Shown: positions 25,691-34,148 of the stretch, piece by piece
Layout of the letters: every line of letters starts with the position of its first letter
Position numbering within the stretch: position 1 is the stretch's first letter
Source: an uncultured Lachnospiraceae bacterium
GTDB lineage: Bacteria > Bacillota > Clostridia > Lachnospirales > Lachnospiraceae
Reading direction: 5' to 3'
Length of the DNA stretch: 64,000 nt
Assembly: GCA_910589195.1 (NCBI GenBank)
Contig: CAJUTC010000002.1
Span: forward strand, 91,891 to 155,890
The notes under the pieces: generated by a model
Seen by the model: the letters and a program-made list of their open reading frames with translations, nothing else
Told to the model about the DNA's origin: nothing
Databases searched by the model: none
Made by a program: the position numbers and the translations under genes

Positions 25691-26788
25691 ATGAAAAAAC
25701 AAGAACAGCTTGTCCAGTACAACCTTTTAAAAATATTGGCAGTCTTTATGGTGATTGCCGTCCATATGATGAATGTGGTAGAATTAGTACCCCAGGGAAA
25801 CCAAAATGCGCTCCGTTTCCATGAGGTGATCCGAACATTGCTGCTTACCAGCAACGGCCTGTTTTTTATGGTCAGTGGCCGTTTCCTGCTGGAGAATTAC
25901 CATGGAGGGATGGGACGGTTTTATTGGAAACGGTTTGTTAAAATCGGAATTCCGGTGCTGGCGGCATCATTATTTTACTATGTATATGTGTATGGGCGAA
26001 ACGGCCTGTCCTTACATTTTTGGAAAGGGCTTTTAACGGATCTGCTCCAAAGCCGTATCCAAGGATATTTTTGGTTTGTCTACGCACTTGCAGGATTTTA
26101 TCTGGCCGTTCCCTTCCTGTCCAGAATGTTTGCTAACATGGGAAAAGGGGAAAAAGGGGCGTTAACCGGGATTACCCTTGCGTATTTTGGCCTTCAGAAC
26201 TTATATCAGATTTTTGGCCTGGAGATGGTATTTACCTCTTATTTGTTTTATAGCTGGGTATTTTATTGTATACTGGGATACTTGCTGGACAGTTTTAAAC
26301 TTACCAAAAGGCAAATCAAACTGGTGATCCTGGCAGGGATTTTGGCATTTCTGGTGTCGTCCTGGGAAATCTGCTTTTGGAAAAGGGAAAATCCGGCGCT
26401 TCACAATTATTCGGTAACCATGATTCTTATGACCAGCGCTGTGTATTTGGCTGTTACGGTTTATGGAAGAAAGATGGCGGAACGGTTTTCTGGCGTTATT
26501 CAAGCCATTGCAAAACGTTCTTTTTATATCTATCTGATGCACGGCCTGACCCAAATTACAATCGGGGCAAAGCTGACAGGAGGCATGGGAAAGGTTTTGG
26601 AAGGAACTGATGCAGGCCTGTCTGTAAGATGGGGGTATTGGCTTGGCATGTCAGTAGTATCCTTTGTGCTGGCATTTGCCATTGGCTGTGTGCTGGATTG
26701 GCTATATGAGCCATTTAGCAGGTATTTGCTAAATGCGGGAAAAGGGAAAAAACAAGAATCAATACCAGGAGGAGCCGGGCGTTTATGA
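25691..26788 (+). CDS. acyltransferase-3 family membrane protein
   Basis: A 365-residue integral membrane protein with about ten hydrophobic spans. The N-terminus (NLLKILAVFMVIAVHMMNVV) carries the conserved His of span 1 of the acyltransferase-3 (OafA/NodX-like) family, and SNGLFFMVSGRFL follows as in that family. Members transfer acetyl or other acyl groups to surface glycans or other hydroxyl compounds. Its last bases overlap the phosphopantetheinyl transferase start (ATGA), so the two are translated together. The ribosome site is weak. Acceptor unknown. Confidence 0.85.
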   Translation: MKKQEQLVQYNLLKILAVFMVIAVHMMNVVELVPQGNQNALRFHEVIRTLLLTSNGLFFMVSGRFLLENYHGGMGRFYWKRFVKIGIPVLAASLFYYVYVYGRNGLSLHFWKGLLTDLLQSRIQGYFWFVYALAGFYLAVPFLSRMFANMGKGEKGALTGITLAYFGLQNLYQIFGLEMVFTSYLFYSWVFYCILGYLLDSFKLTKRQIKLVILAGILAFLVSSWEICFWKRENPALHNYSVTMILMTSAVYLAVTVYGRKMAERFSGVIQAIAKRSFYIYLMHGLTQITIGAKLTGGMGKVLEGTDAGLSVRWGYWLGMSVVSFVLAFAIGCVLDWLYEPFSRYLLNAGKGKKQESIPGGAGRL

Positions 26789-27399
26789 TTTATATCCAAC
26801 CATTTTGCCTGCCAAAACAATGTACAGGAAAAGAGAAGCGAAGGCTGGAGCATAAAGCTGGGCAGAATCTTTTAATAAGCGGCCTGAAACAGGAATTTGG
26901 GCTGGATCTTTCCCAACGGTTATCCATTATTAAAAAGGGGGAAAAGGGAAAGCCATATCTGGAAGATTATCCGGATATTTACTTTAATATCAGTCACAGC
27001 CAAAATATGGCAGTATGTGCTCTTGGACGCCGTCCCTTAGGAGTAGATGTGGAAAAAATCCGCCCAGCCAGTTTCACGGTTATCAGGAAATGCCTGACAC
27101 AGAAAGAACGCAATTATTTAGAAACCTGTGGGGAAGAGAGCCGGAACCGGGAGTTTTTCCGGTTTTGGACATTAAAAGAAAGCTATGCCAAAGCCTTGGG
27201 AATTGGATTGTCCCTGGATTTTGCCAGTGTAGAGTTTGAATTAGAGCCATTTGCGGCTTGCCTAAATGATACCAGGCAAAACTGGCAGTTTCTCCAAACC
27301 GCATGGCAGGAAGAGAAGGAAACTTATGTAATTTCCTTCTGCGGTCAGGAATTACCGGATCCCCCTTATTTTTTACGGCAGTATTCCTGCAAGATCTGA
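26785..27399 (+). CDS. 4'-phosphopantetheinyl transferase (Sfp type)
   Basis: A 204-residue enzyme that should attach phosphopantetheine from CoA to a carrier-protein Ser. Visible motifs: KGKPYL (55-59), FNISHS, GVDVEKIR with Mg ligands Asp88 and Glu90, and FWTLKESYAKALG with Glu132. Length is typical of the Sfp class. No acyl-, peptidyl- or aryl-carrier protein or NRPS/PKS gene is in the window, so its target is elsewhere. It overlaps the acyltransferase gene by 4 bp, and its 3' end overlaps the convergent LysR gene by 34 bp. Confidence 0.9.
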   Translation: MIYIQPFCLPKQCTGKEKRRLEHKAGQNLLISGLKQEFGLDLSQRLSIIKKGEKGKPYLEDYPDIYFNISHSQNMAVCALGRRPLGVDVEKIRPASFTVIRKCLTQKERNYLETCGEESRNREFFRFWTLKESYAKALGIGLSLDFASVEFELEPFAACLNDTRQNWQFLQTAWQEEKETYVISFCGQELPDPPYFLRQYSCKI

Positions 27400-28289
27400 A
27401 TATAATCTTTTGCATACTGGGAAAGATACCGTTTGGGGCGGTGGGCTGCAATGGTAGTTGTGACCACAGGTGTCTGGCCAATGGAAAAGCATAAAGGGCG
27501 GTCTGACCGGTCTTTGGCCAGAAAATGAAAATAGCTGGCTGGGGCAAAGGCGGCTCCCATGCCATCCATGGCTAATTGAATAGACATCTGGCTGTTTCTG
27601 GTGTGGAGAAGGATAGGGGGATTTATCTGATACTCAGAAAACAGCTTTAATGCGATTCCGCCTGTGTTTTGATCCGGGTACAGAAGGATAAAATTTTCCT
27701 GATTCAATAATGATAAATCCAGCCAGGGATAACAAAATCCTGGCTTTTTTTCTGCTTTTTCGGACAAGGGATGATTTTCCGGCAAAATCAGGACAATTTC
27801 TTCTGTCCGAATTACCTGATAATCTAATAATTTTGGAAATTCATGTACATTATAAAAGGTAAGATCAATGGAATGATTGGTTAAGGTTTGTTCCGCAATA
27901 AAATTGACTTCTTCCATTACATTAATGGTGATATGTGGATAACGCTTATGAAATTCCATTAATGTGGGCTGAAGCAGGGTGCTTCCTAGCATAATAGGGA
28001 TAGCAATGTGAAACCGCCCTTGCTTCCGATGGGTGATATCACTGTATTCCTGATTCCATTCTTTGCCCAAATCTGCAATCTGTTCTGCATAATAAAGATA
28101 CCGTTCTCCCACATAGGTGGGGATGTAGGCATTGTCAATGCGGGAAAACAAGGGAGCCCCGAGCTGCCGCTCCAGGTTTTTTAAATATTTGCTCAAGGAA
28201 GGCTGGGAAATAAAAAGGGATTCTGCCGCTTTTCCAATATTTTTATGTTTTGCAATCGCTAATATGTAACGGGCTTCCTTTAAGTCCAT
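27366..28289 (-). CDS. LysR-family transcriptional regulator
   Basis: A 307-residue LysR regulator. The N-terminal winged HTH reads MDLKEARYILAIAKHKNIGK with AAESLFISQPSLSKYLKNLE after it, followed by a periplasmic-binding-fold effector domain. The start at 28289 is used because AAGGAG lies about 9 bases upstream; an in-frame ATG 30 codons earlier would add an atypical N-terminus. It diverges from the polyamine-type ABC transporter operon, with an ATAATA-N8-TATTAT inverted repeat between them, so it probably controls that operon. Confidence 0.88.
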   Translation of the reverse strand: MDLKEARYILAIAKHKNIGKAAESLFISQPSLSKYLKNLERQLGAPLFSRIDNAYIPTYVGERYLYYAEQIADLGKEWNQEYSDITHRKQGRFHIAIPIMLGSTLLQPTLMEFHKRYPHITINVMEEVNFIAEQTLTNHSIDLTFYNVHEFPKLLDYQVIRTEEIVLILPENHPLSEKAEKKPGFCYPWLDLSLLNQENFILLYPDQNTGGIALKLFSEYQINPPILLHTRNSQMSIQLAMDGMGAAFAPASYFHFLAKDRSDRPLCFSIGQTPVVTTTIAAHRPKRYLSQYAKDYIQILQEYCRKK

Positions 28290-28377
28290 AAACCGTTTGC
28301 TCCTTTTATTTAAAGTGCATATACCATGTCTACAGCCGTCAGGCTGTGGATAATTGATATGTTTCCTTAATTTTACC

Positions 28378-28397
28378 ATAATATGAAGAAGTATTAT
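28378..28397. promoter_or_regulatory. candidate LysR-regulator binding site
   Basis: ATAATA and TATTAT form a perfect inverted repeat separated by 8 bp, containing a T-N11-A core. It sits 36 bp upstream of the -35 of the divergent ABC operon, a usual position for a LysR activator. Confidence 0.45.
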
Positions 28398-28432
28398 AGC
28401 TTTTTTGCATAAAAAGTATAGAAATTATATAT

Positions 28433-28461
28433 TTGACGTCCGTTATATTACTTTTTATAAT
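28433..28461 (+). promoter_or_regulatory. sigma-A-type promoter of ABC/deaminase operon
   Basis: TTGACG (28433-28438), 17-bp spacer, TATAAT (28456-28461). The transporter start is 62 bp downstream. Confidence 0.75.
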
Positions 28462-28522
28462 AAACATGAATGTCTGAATTAGAATTGTTAATAAATAGGA
28501 TGGCTATGAGAAGGAGGAAACT

Positions 28523-29347
28523 ATGAAGAGAAGCAGTGCCTGGATGATGCTGGCGCCGGGATTGGTGATTTTGCTGGTATGCCTTGCCATGCCCCTTTTA
28601 AAGGTGTTGATCCCCACTTTTTTTACAGGTGATTACCCATTTTATTCATACCTGCAATTTTTCCGTGATGGGTATTATCTGAAAATTTTTTTCCGCACAG
28701 TGCGGATTGCAATAATTACCACTTTGATTTGTATGATAGGAGGGATTCCGACCGCTTACTTTATCAGCCGGTGCAGCAAAAAATGGAGAGGCCTGCTTTT
28801 GGCTGCTTCGATTTTCCCCATGATGACCAATTCGGTAATCCGCAGCTTTGCCTGGATTAATATCTTAGGAAGCAATGGAATTATTAATAAGCTTCTGATG
28901 GCTACAGGAGCATTACAAAAACCAATGAAGCTTTTATATACTGATTTTGCCATTATAATCGGATCGGTTTATTTGTTTTTGCCTTTAATGATTGTAACAG
29001 TGACCGGCGTTATGGAAAATATTGACGACGATATGATGGAAGCCGCCTGGAGCTTAGGAGCAAACCGGATTTCGGCATTTATGAAAGTGATTTTCCCCAT
29101 GAGCTTACCTGGGATTATTGTAGGGGGTATCCTGGTATTTACCGGAACCCTGACAGCCTATACCACGCCTCAGCTATTAGGCGGGAACAGCAATATGGTC
29201 TTGTCAACTTTAATCTATCAGCGAGCCATGTCAGTAGGCGACTGGAATGGGGCTTCGGTGGTTGCGCTGATTATGATACTGGTTACGCTGGCGGTAATCA
29301 AAGGCTTTAACGCGCTGGCAGCCAGATTGGATAAGAGAGGTGAATAG
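28523..29347 (+). CDS. ABC transporter permease, PotB-like
   Basis: A 274-residue membrane permease with about six spans and the cytoplasmic EAA loop (EAAWSLGANRISAFMKVIFP). It resembles the first permease of spermidine/putrescine-type importers. AGGAGG precedes the ATG. It begins a six-gene run (permease, permease, ATPase, binding lipoprotein, adenine deaminase, amidohydrolase) with gaps of a few bases to about 52 bp. The deaminases suggest that the cargo may be a purine or an aminated compound rather than a polyamine. Confidence 0.9.
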   Translation: MKRSSAWMMLAPGLVILLVCLAMPLLKVLIPTFFTGDYPFYSYLQFFRDGYYLKIFFRTVRIAIITTLICMIGGIPTAYFISRCSKKWRGLLLAASIFPMMTNSVIRSFAWINILGSNGIINKLLMATGALQKPMKLLYTDFAIIIGSVYLFLPLMIVTVTGVMENIDDDMMEAAWSLGANRISAFMKVIFPMSLPGIIVGGILVFTGTLTAYTTPQLLGGNSNMVLSTLIYQRAMSVGDWNGASVVALIMILVTLAVIKGFNALAARLDKRGE

Positions 29348-29349
29348 GG

Positions 29350-30132
29350 ATGAAAAAGAATAAATTTCTGACCGGGTACGCGGTTGTTGTATTTGCCTTT
29401 TTAATGATTCCCCTGGCAATCATTACGGTAACGGCTTTTGGGGGAGGGAGCGCCATTGTATTTCCCATTGATTCCGTTTCCTTGAAATGGTTTGCTAATG
29501 TATTTGCGTTAAAATCCTTTCGGCAATCCTTTCTCACCAGTTTGGAGGTGGCTTTTTTAGCTACGCTCATTGCGCTTATTGTGGGGGTTCCGGCGGCATA
29601 TGCCCTGGCTCGTTCCCATGTCCGGGGGCGGCAGATTTTAAAATCTTTATTTCTTTCTCCCACGATTGTGCCTGGAATTGTAATTGGCTTTATCCTGTAC
29701 CAGTTTTTGATTCTTACCTTTCGGATTCCGGTGTTTATCAGCTTGCTAGCCGGACATTTTATGGTAACGCTGCCTTACGTGATCCGGGTGGTAGGCTCTG
29801 CTATGGAGCAGTTTGATTTTTCCATCGAGGAGGCGGCATGGAGCTTGGGTTCGCCGAAGGGAAAAGCATTTTTCCAGGTGGTTCTTCCTAATGTAACATC
29901 CGGAATTTCCTCTGCGTTTATGCTGGCCTTTATTAATTCCTTTAATAATATTCCGGTATCCATGTTTTTAACTGGGCCGGGCGTCAGTACATTTCCGGCA
30001 ACGCTGATGAATTATATTGAATACAACTATGACCCTACGGTATCAGCAGTTTCCGTGCTGCTGATGGCGGCTACCGTAATTATTATGGTAATTGTAGATA
30101 AAACCTTAGGCATTGCTTCGCTGGCAAAATAG
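29350..30132 (+). CDS. ABC transporter permease, PotC-like
   Basis: A 260-residue second permease with about six spans and the EAA motif EEAAWSLGSPKGKAFFQVVLP. It starts 2 bp after the PotB-like gene, so the two make the usual heterodimeric membrane channel. No unusual feature is seen. Confidence 0.9.
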   Translation: MKKNKFLTGYAVVVFAFLMIPLAIITVTAFGGGSAIVFPIDSVSLKWFANVFALKSFRQSFLTSLEVAFLATLIALIVGVPAAYALARSHVRGRQILKSLFLSPTIVPGIVIGFILYQFLILTFRIPVFISLLAGHFMVTLPYVIRVVGSAMEQFDFSIEEAAWSLGSPKGKAFFQVVLPNVTSGISSAFMLAFINSFNNIPVSMFLTGPGVSTFPATLMNYIEYNYDPTVSAVSVLLMAATVIIMVIVDKTLGIASLAK

Positions 30133-30144
30133 GAGGAAAAAATA

Positions 30145-31185
30145 ATGGCTTTTATGACATTAAAGCAGATTGATGTAAGCTATGACAAGAAAAAACCGAT
30201 CTTAAAGGGTCTGGATTTAGAGGTGGAAAAGGGGGAATTAGTTTCTCTGTTAGGGCCAAGCGGATGTGGAAAGACCACAACTTTGCGAGTTGTGGCAGGA
30301 TTTATTGAGCCAAAGGGCGGCATATTTACTTTAGACGGAACTGAAATGACCAAGGTGCCAGTCCATAAGCGGAACTTTGGCCTGGTATTCCAAAGCTATG
30401 CCCTGTTTCCCCATTTAAGCGTATACGATAATGTGGCATTTGGCCTGCGGACCCGGAAGATGGAGAAGTCCACGATTGATCAGAAAGTAGCGGAAATTCT
30501 TAAGGTGTGCGGCTTAACGGAGCTTTCCGGGCGGTTTCCAAAGGAAATGTCCGGCGGCCAAAGGCAGCGTGTGGCCCTTGCCCGGGCATTAGTAATTGAA
30601 CCAAAGCTTCTATTATTGGACGAGCCCTTAAGCAATCTGGATGCGAAACTGCGGGTTAGTATGCGAGTAGAGATTAAGCGCCTTCAGAAACAGCTAGGTA
30701 TTACCACGTTGTTTGTTACCCACGACCAGGAGGAGTGCTTTTCCATATCTGATAAAGTAGCGATTATGAATCAGGGGGTAATCGAACAATATGATTCTCC
30801 GGAACATATTTACCAAAGACCTGCCACCGAATTCGTGGCCCGGTTTATCGGCTTTGAAAATTTCCTGGAATTAAAACCGGCAGGCGAAAAGACCTACCAG
30901 GCGGCAGACGGAAGCCGTTTTTTGGTTCAAATGGAATGGGGGAATGAACCATTTAAAGGAACCATCCGCCCTGATGATATTTGCCTGGCTGGGGAAGGGC
31001 AGGAGGATAATGTGATGGAAGGAACCGTTGGAGTCAGGACTTTTTTAGGGAAAAGCTACCAGTATGAGGTAAACACAGCAGCCGGAACCCTTAAGGTGAA
31101 TATGGGAACGGAAACCATTTTCCAGGAAGGGGAGCGGATTCGCTTGTACTTACCAGAGGATAAACTGATTTTAGTTAAAAAGTAA
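30145..31185 (+). CDS. ABC transporter ATP-binding protein, PotA-like
   Basis: A 346-residue ATPase: Walker A GPSGCGKTT, signature MSGGQRQRVALARAL, Walker B LLLLDEPLSNLD, H-loop FVTHDQEE, then a C-terminal regulatory TOBE-type domain as in PotA and MalK. It powers the preceding permease pair. A 52-bp gap with a small palindrome (CCCTGAATTCAGGG at 31207-31220) separates it from the binding protein and may adjust the relative expression of the latter. Confidence 0.93.
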   Translation: MAFMTLKQIDVSYDKKKPILKGLDLEVEKGELVSLLGPSGCGKTTTLRVVAGFIEPKGGIFTLDGTEMTKVPVHKRNFGLVFQSYALFPHLSVYDNVAFGLRTRKMEKSTIDQKVAEILKVCGLTELSGRFPKEMSGGQRQRVALARALVIEPKLLLLDEPLSNLDAKLRVSMRVEIKRLQKQLGITTLFVTHDQEECFSISDKVAIMNQGVIEQYDSPEHIYQRPATEFVARFIGFENFLELKPAGEKTYQAADGSRFLVQMEWGNEPFKGTIRPDDICLAGEGQEDNVMEGTVGVRTFLGKSYQYEVNTAAGTLKVNMGTETIFQEGERIRLYLPEDKLILVKK

Positions 31186-31237
31186 CTGTTAACATACAAC
31201 ATAATTCCCTGAATTCAGGGAGGAAAGAGGAATCATT

Positions 31238-32374
31238 ATGAAAAAATTAGTATTGGCAGCAATTCTTTTCGCGGCAATGGCTGTATCCGCCTGCGGCGGC
31301 GCTTCCGGCGATCCGGCAGGTGGCAATCAGAATGGGGAAACTACCCAGCAGGCAGAGGCGGCACAAAAGGCGGAGGAAGGAGAAAAAACCCAGGAGCCGT
31401 CCGGCGATGGAGGAAGCCAGAAGCTGGTGCTATCTACCTTTGGCCTAAGTGAGGACATTTCCGCTGAAGAGGTATATGCCCCTTTTGAGCAGGAATTTAA
31501 TTGTGAAATTGTAACGGAAACAGGCGGAACCAATGACCGTTATACCAAACTGGCGGCAGATACCCAGTCTTCGATTGATGTGATTGAGTTGTCCCAGGCT
31601 ATGACGTCAAAAGGAATTGCGGAAGGTTTGTTTGAAGAAATTGATTTAAGCAAACTAGAAAATGCGGCAGATTTAATTACAGCGGCAAAAACAATGGCTG
31701 AGGAAGGCCAGGGGGTAGCGTATACTATTAATAGTATCGGTATTATTTATAACCCGGATGCGGTTGGCTTTGAAATTACAAGCTTTGATGATCTGTGGGA
31801 TCCAAGGCTGGAAGGAATGGTTTCCATTCCTGAGATTACTACCACCTTTGGTCCGGCTATGGTTTATATGGCAAGCGATCACGCGGGTGTTGACATTAAG
31901 AGCGATAATGGGGAGGCAGCGTTTCAGGCTCTTACCGAATTAAAACCCAACTTAGTAAAAACTTATGCCAAGTCTTCCGACTTGATTAACATGTTTACAT
32001 CGGGAGAAGTAGCTGCGGCAGTGGTTGGCGATTTCGGCGTGCCTACGATCCAGGCGGCAAATCCTAATGTGGTTTATATCAGCCCAGCGGTTACGTACGC
32101 TAACTTTAACATTATCAGCATTACGAAAAACTGCAAGAATAAGGATTTGGCTTATGAATATTTAAATTACCGCATCAGCCAGGAGCTGCAGACCAAGACC
32201 GGGAAGGCATTAAATGAAGGGCCTACCAACAGCAAGGTAACGTTCACCGAAGAGGAAGCGGCAAATATGACTTACGGAGCGGTGGCAGAGGGTGCGAAAG
32301 CGTTAGATTACACATTTGTAAATGCCCAGCTTAATAGCTGGATTGACCAGTGGAACCGCATTATCAATAATTAA
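31238..32374 (+). CDS. ABC transporter substrate-binding lipoprotein, PotD-like
   Basis: A 378-residue lipoprotein. The signal peptide MKKLVLAAILFAAMAVSACG ends in a lipobox with the acylated Cys at residue 19, followed by a roughly 45-residue Gln/Glu/Gly-rich linker and then the two-lobed binding fold. AGGGAGGAAAGAGG precedes the ATG. It should capture the ligand outside the membrane for the PotABC-like complex. The ligand is not evident: the operon's two deaminases favour a nucleobase- or nucleoside-like compound. Confidence 0.9.
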   Translation: MKKLVLAAILFAAMAVSACGGASGDPAGGNQNGETTQQAEAAQKAEEGEKTQEPSGDGGSQKLVLSTFGLSEDISAEEVYAPFEQEFNCEIVTETGGTNDRYTKLAADTQSSIDVIELSQAMTSKGIAEGLFEEIDLSKLENAADLITAAKTMAEEGQGVAYTINSIGIIYNPDAVGFEITSFDDLWDPRLEGMVSIPEITTTFGPAMVYMASDHAGVDIKSDNGEAAFQALTELKPNLVKTYAKSSDLINMFTSGEVAAAVVGDFGVPTIQAANPNVVYISPAVTYANFNIISITKNCKNKDLAYEYLNYRISQELQTKTGKALNEGPTNSKVTFTEEEAANMTYGAVAEGAKALDYTFVNAQLNSWIDQWNRIINN

Positions 32375-32383
32375 GGAGTCTAT

Positions 32384-34132
32384 GTGAAGGCAGATTATGT
32401 GATTAAACATGCCTGGGTGTACATGACCTTCAGGCAATGCTTTGAAAAGCGGGATGTGGCAGTTTCAGGGGAACGGATTTTTGAAGTTTCCCCTGAAATT
32501 TCTTCCGAAACACAATATATGATTGACGGCAGGGGCATGTATTTGATTCCTGGACTGGTGGATATCCACATGCATATTGAAAGCTCTATGACGTATCCGA
32601 AGGAATTTTCGCCCTTCGGGTTAAAGGCGGGAACCACAACGGTTGTGGCAGACGCCCATGAAATTGCCAATGTATTTGGTATGGAGGGGATCCGGACTTT
32701 TATGGAACAGAAAACGGATCTGGATATTTTTTATGCCATCCCTTCCAGTGTTCCGGCTACCAGCATAGAGCTTGAAACATCCGGATATTCTATTGGTGAG
32801 CAGGAAACCCGGGAGCTTTTAGAGGACAGCCGGGTTTTGTGCCTTGGAGAAGTAATGAATTTTAAGGAGCTTGTGCCGGAGGATGGAAGCGATACGAAAA
32901 TCCTCCGGCTTATCCGCATGTGCAAGGAAACCCGGGGGCGGGATATCCGCCTGGAAGGCCATTGCCCGAAAATCAGCGGCAGGGATTTAAACCAGTTTAT
33001 TTTTACGGGAGTGGACGCAGACCATACGCAGCAGACGGCGGAATCGGTACTGGAAAAAACGGATTTAGGAATGTTTTTGGAGCTGCAGAAAAAGTCCCTT
33101 ACCAATCCGGTAGTAGAAACCGTATGCAAAAACCGTTTATATGAAAATGTGGCGCTGGTAACGGATGACACTATGCCAGACCAACTGCTAAAGGGGCAGT
33201 TAAACCAAGTGATTGCCTTAGCGGTAAAGACAGGGATGCCGGTGGAACAGGCGATTTACTGTTCCACCTATACCCCGGCCAGACGGATGCGTTTAGATGA
33301 CCGGGGCATGATTGGGCCTGGGAAGTTGGCCGATCTTGTGCTTCTTCGAAATTTGGAGGATTTCCGGCCCGCCGCAGTGTTTAAGAGCGGAAAGCTGGTG
33401 TATCAAGATCCGGAAGAGAACCGGTTTAAGAATGCTTCCGCAAAAAAAGTAGGGGAAAATCCTCAATCATTTTCATTTCCTTCCCATTTTTACCATTCGG
33501 TTCATTGCGTTCAGGCAGACCCTTCCCTTTTTACCTTGAAAGCGGAAAAGCCTGGCTCTGGAGTTTTGGCAAATGTGATAAAAATAAATTCTTTCGGAAC
33601 CGCTACTGACGCGATGCAGCGGGAAATTCCTGTGAGAAATGGGCGAATTTGCTGGCAGGAAGCGGGGTTGTGCTTGGCTGTTGTATTTGAGCGCTATGGA
33701 AAAAACGGGAATATGGCATTTGGCCTGGTGGAGGGCGCGTTTCAAAAACAGGGAGCAGCCGCTACCACCTGGTCTCATGACAGCCACAATTTGCTGGTTC
33801 TGGGAAATTCACCTGAGGATATGGCACTTGCCCAAAACAGAGTGCTTGCGCTTCAGGGCGGATACGTGGTTTGTTCCGGCAATAAGGTGCAGGCGGAAGC
33901 AAGGCTAAATGTCGGGGGAATTATCAGTGATGGCCCTCTAAACCAACTGGCAGAGGATTTGGGGAAGGTAAGAGAAGCCATGGCAGAACTAGGATATCTT
34001 AATAATAATGAAATTATGTCCATGTCTACTCTGGCGCTTCCGGTTTCTCCTTCATTAAAGATAACCGATTATGGTATGCTTGAGGTAAGAAGCCAGAGGC
34101 CGGTGCCGTTAATCGCAAAATATTTGCCATAG
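32384..34132 (+). CDS. ade: adenine deaminase
   Basis: A 582-residue metal-dependent amidohydrolase converting adenine to hypoxanthine and ammonia. The N-terminal DIHMHIESSM, the DAHEIANVFG segment and the C-terminal TWSHDSHNLLVLG are characteristic of bacterial Ade. The start is GTG: AAGGAG lies 5 bases before it, and the overlapping ATG two bases earlier runs straight into a stop. It follows the binding-protein gene by 9 bp, so uptake and deamination are probably coupled. Confidence 0.92.
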   Translation: MKADYVIKHAWVYMTFRQCFEKRDVAVSGERIFEVSPEISSETQYMIDGRGMYLIPGLVDIHMHIESSMTYPKEFSPFGLKAGTTTVVADAHEIANVFGMEGIRTFMEQKTDLDIFYAIPSSVPATSIELETSGYSIGEQETRELLEDSRVLCLGEVMNFKELVPEDGSDTKILRLIRMCKETRGRDIRLEGHCPKISGRDLNQFIFTGVDADHTQQTAESVLEKTDLGMFLELQKKSLTNPVVETVCKNRLYENVALVTDDTMPDQLLKGQLNQVIALAVKTGMPVEQAIYCSTYTPARRMRLDDRGMIGPGKLADLVLLRNLEDFRPAAVFKSGKLVYQDPEENRFKNASAKKVGENPQSFSFPSHFYHSVHCVQADPSLFTLKAEKPGSGVLANVIKINSFGTATDAMQREIPVRNGRICWQEAGLCLAVVFERYGKNGNMAFGLVEGAFQKQGAAATTWSHDSHNLLVLGNSPEDMALAQNRVLALQGGYVVCSGNKVQAEARLNVGGIISDGPLNQLAEDLGKVREAMAELGYLNNNEIMSMSTLALPVSPSLKITDYGMLEVRSQRPVPLIAKYLP

Positions 34133-34148
34133 CAGGAGTGAGAATGGG

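Noticed and set aside
26201..26554. Long minus-strand frames opposite the acyltransferase, Rnf and CoA-transferase genes
   Set aside because: They are antisense shadows without ribosome sites or recognisable domains; the opposite strands encode clear protein families.
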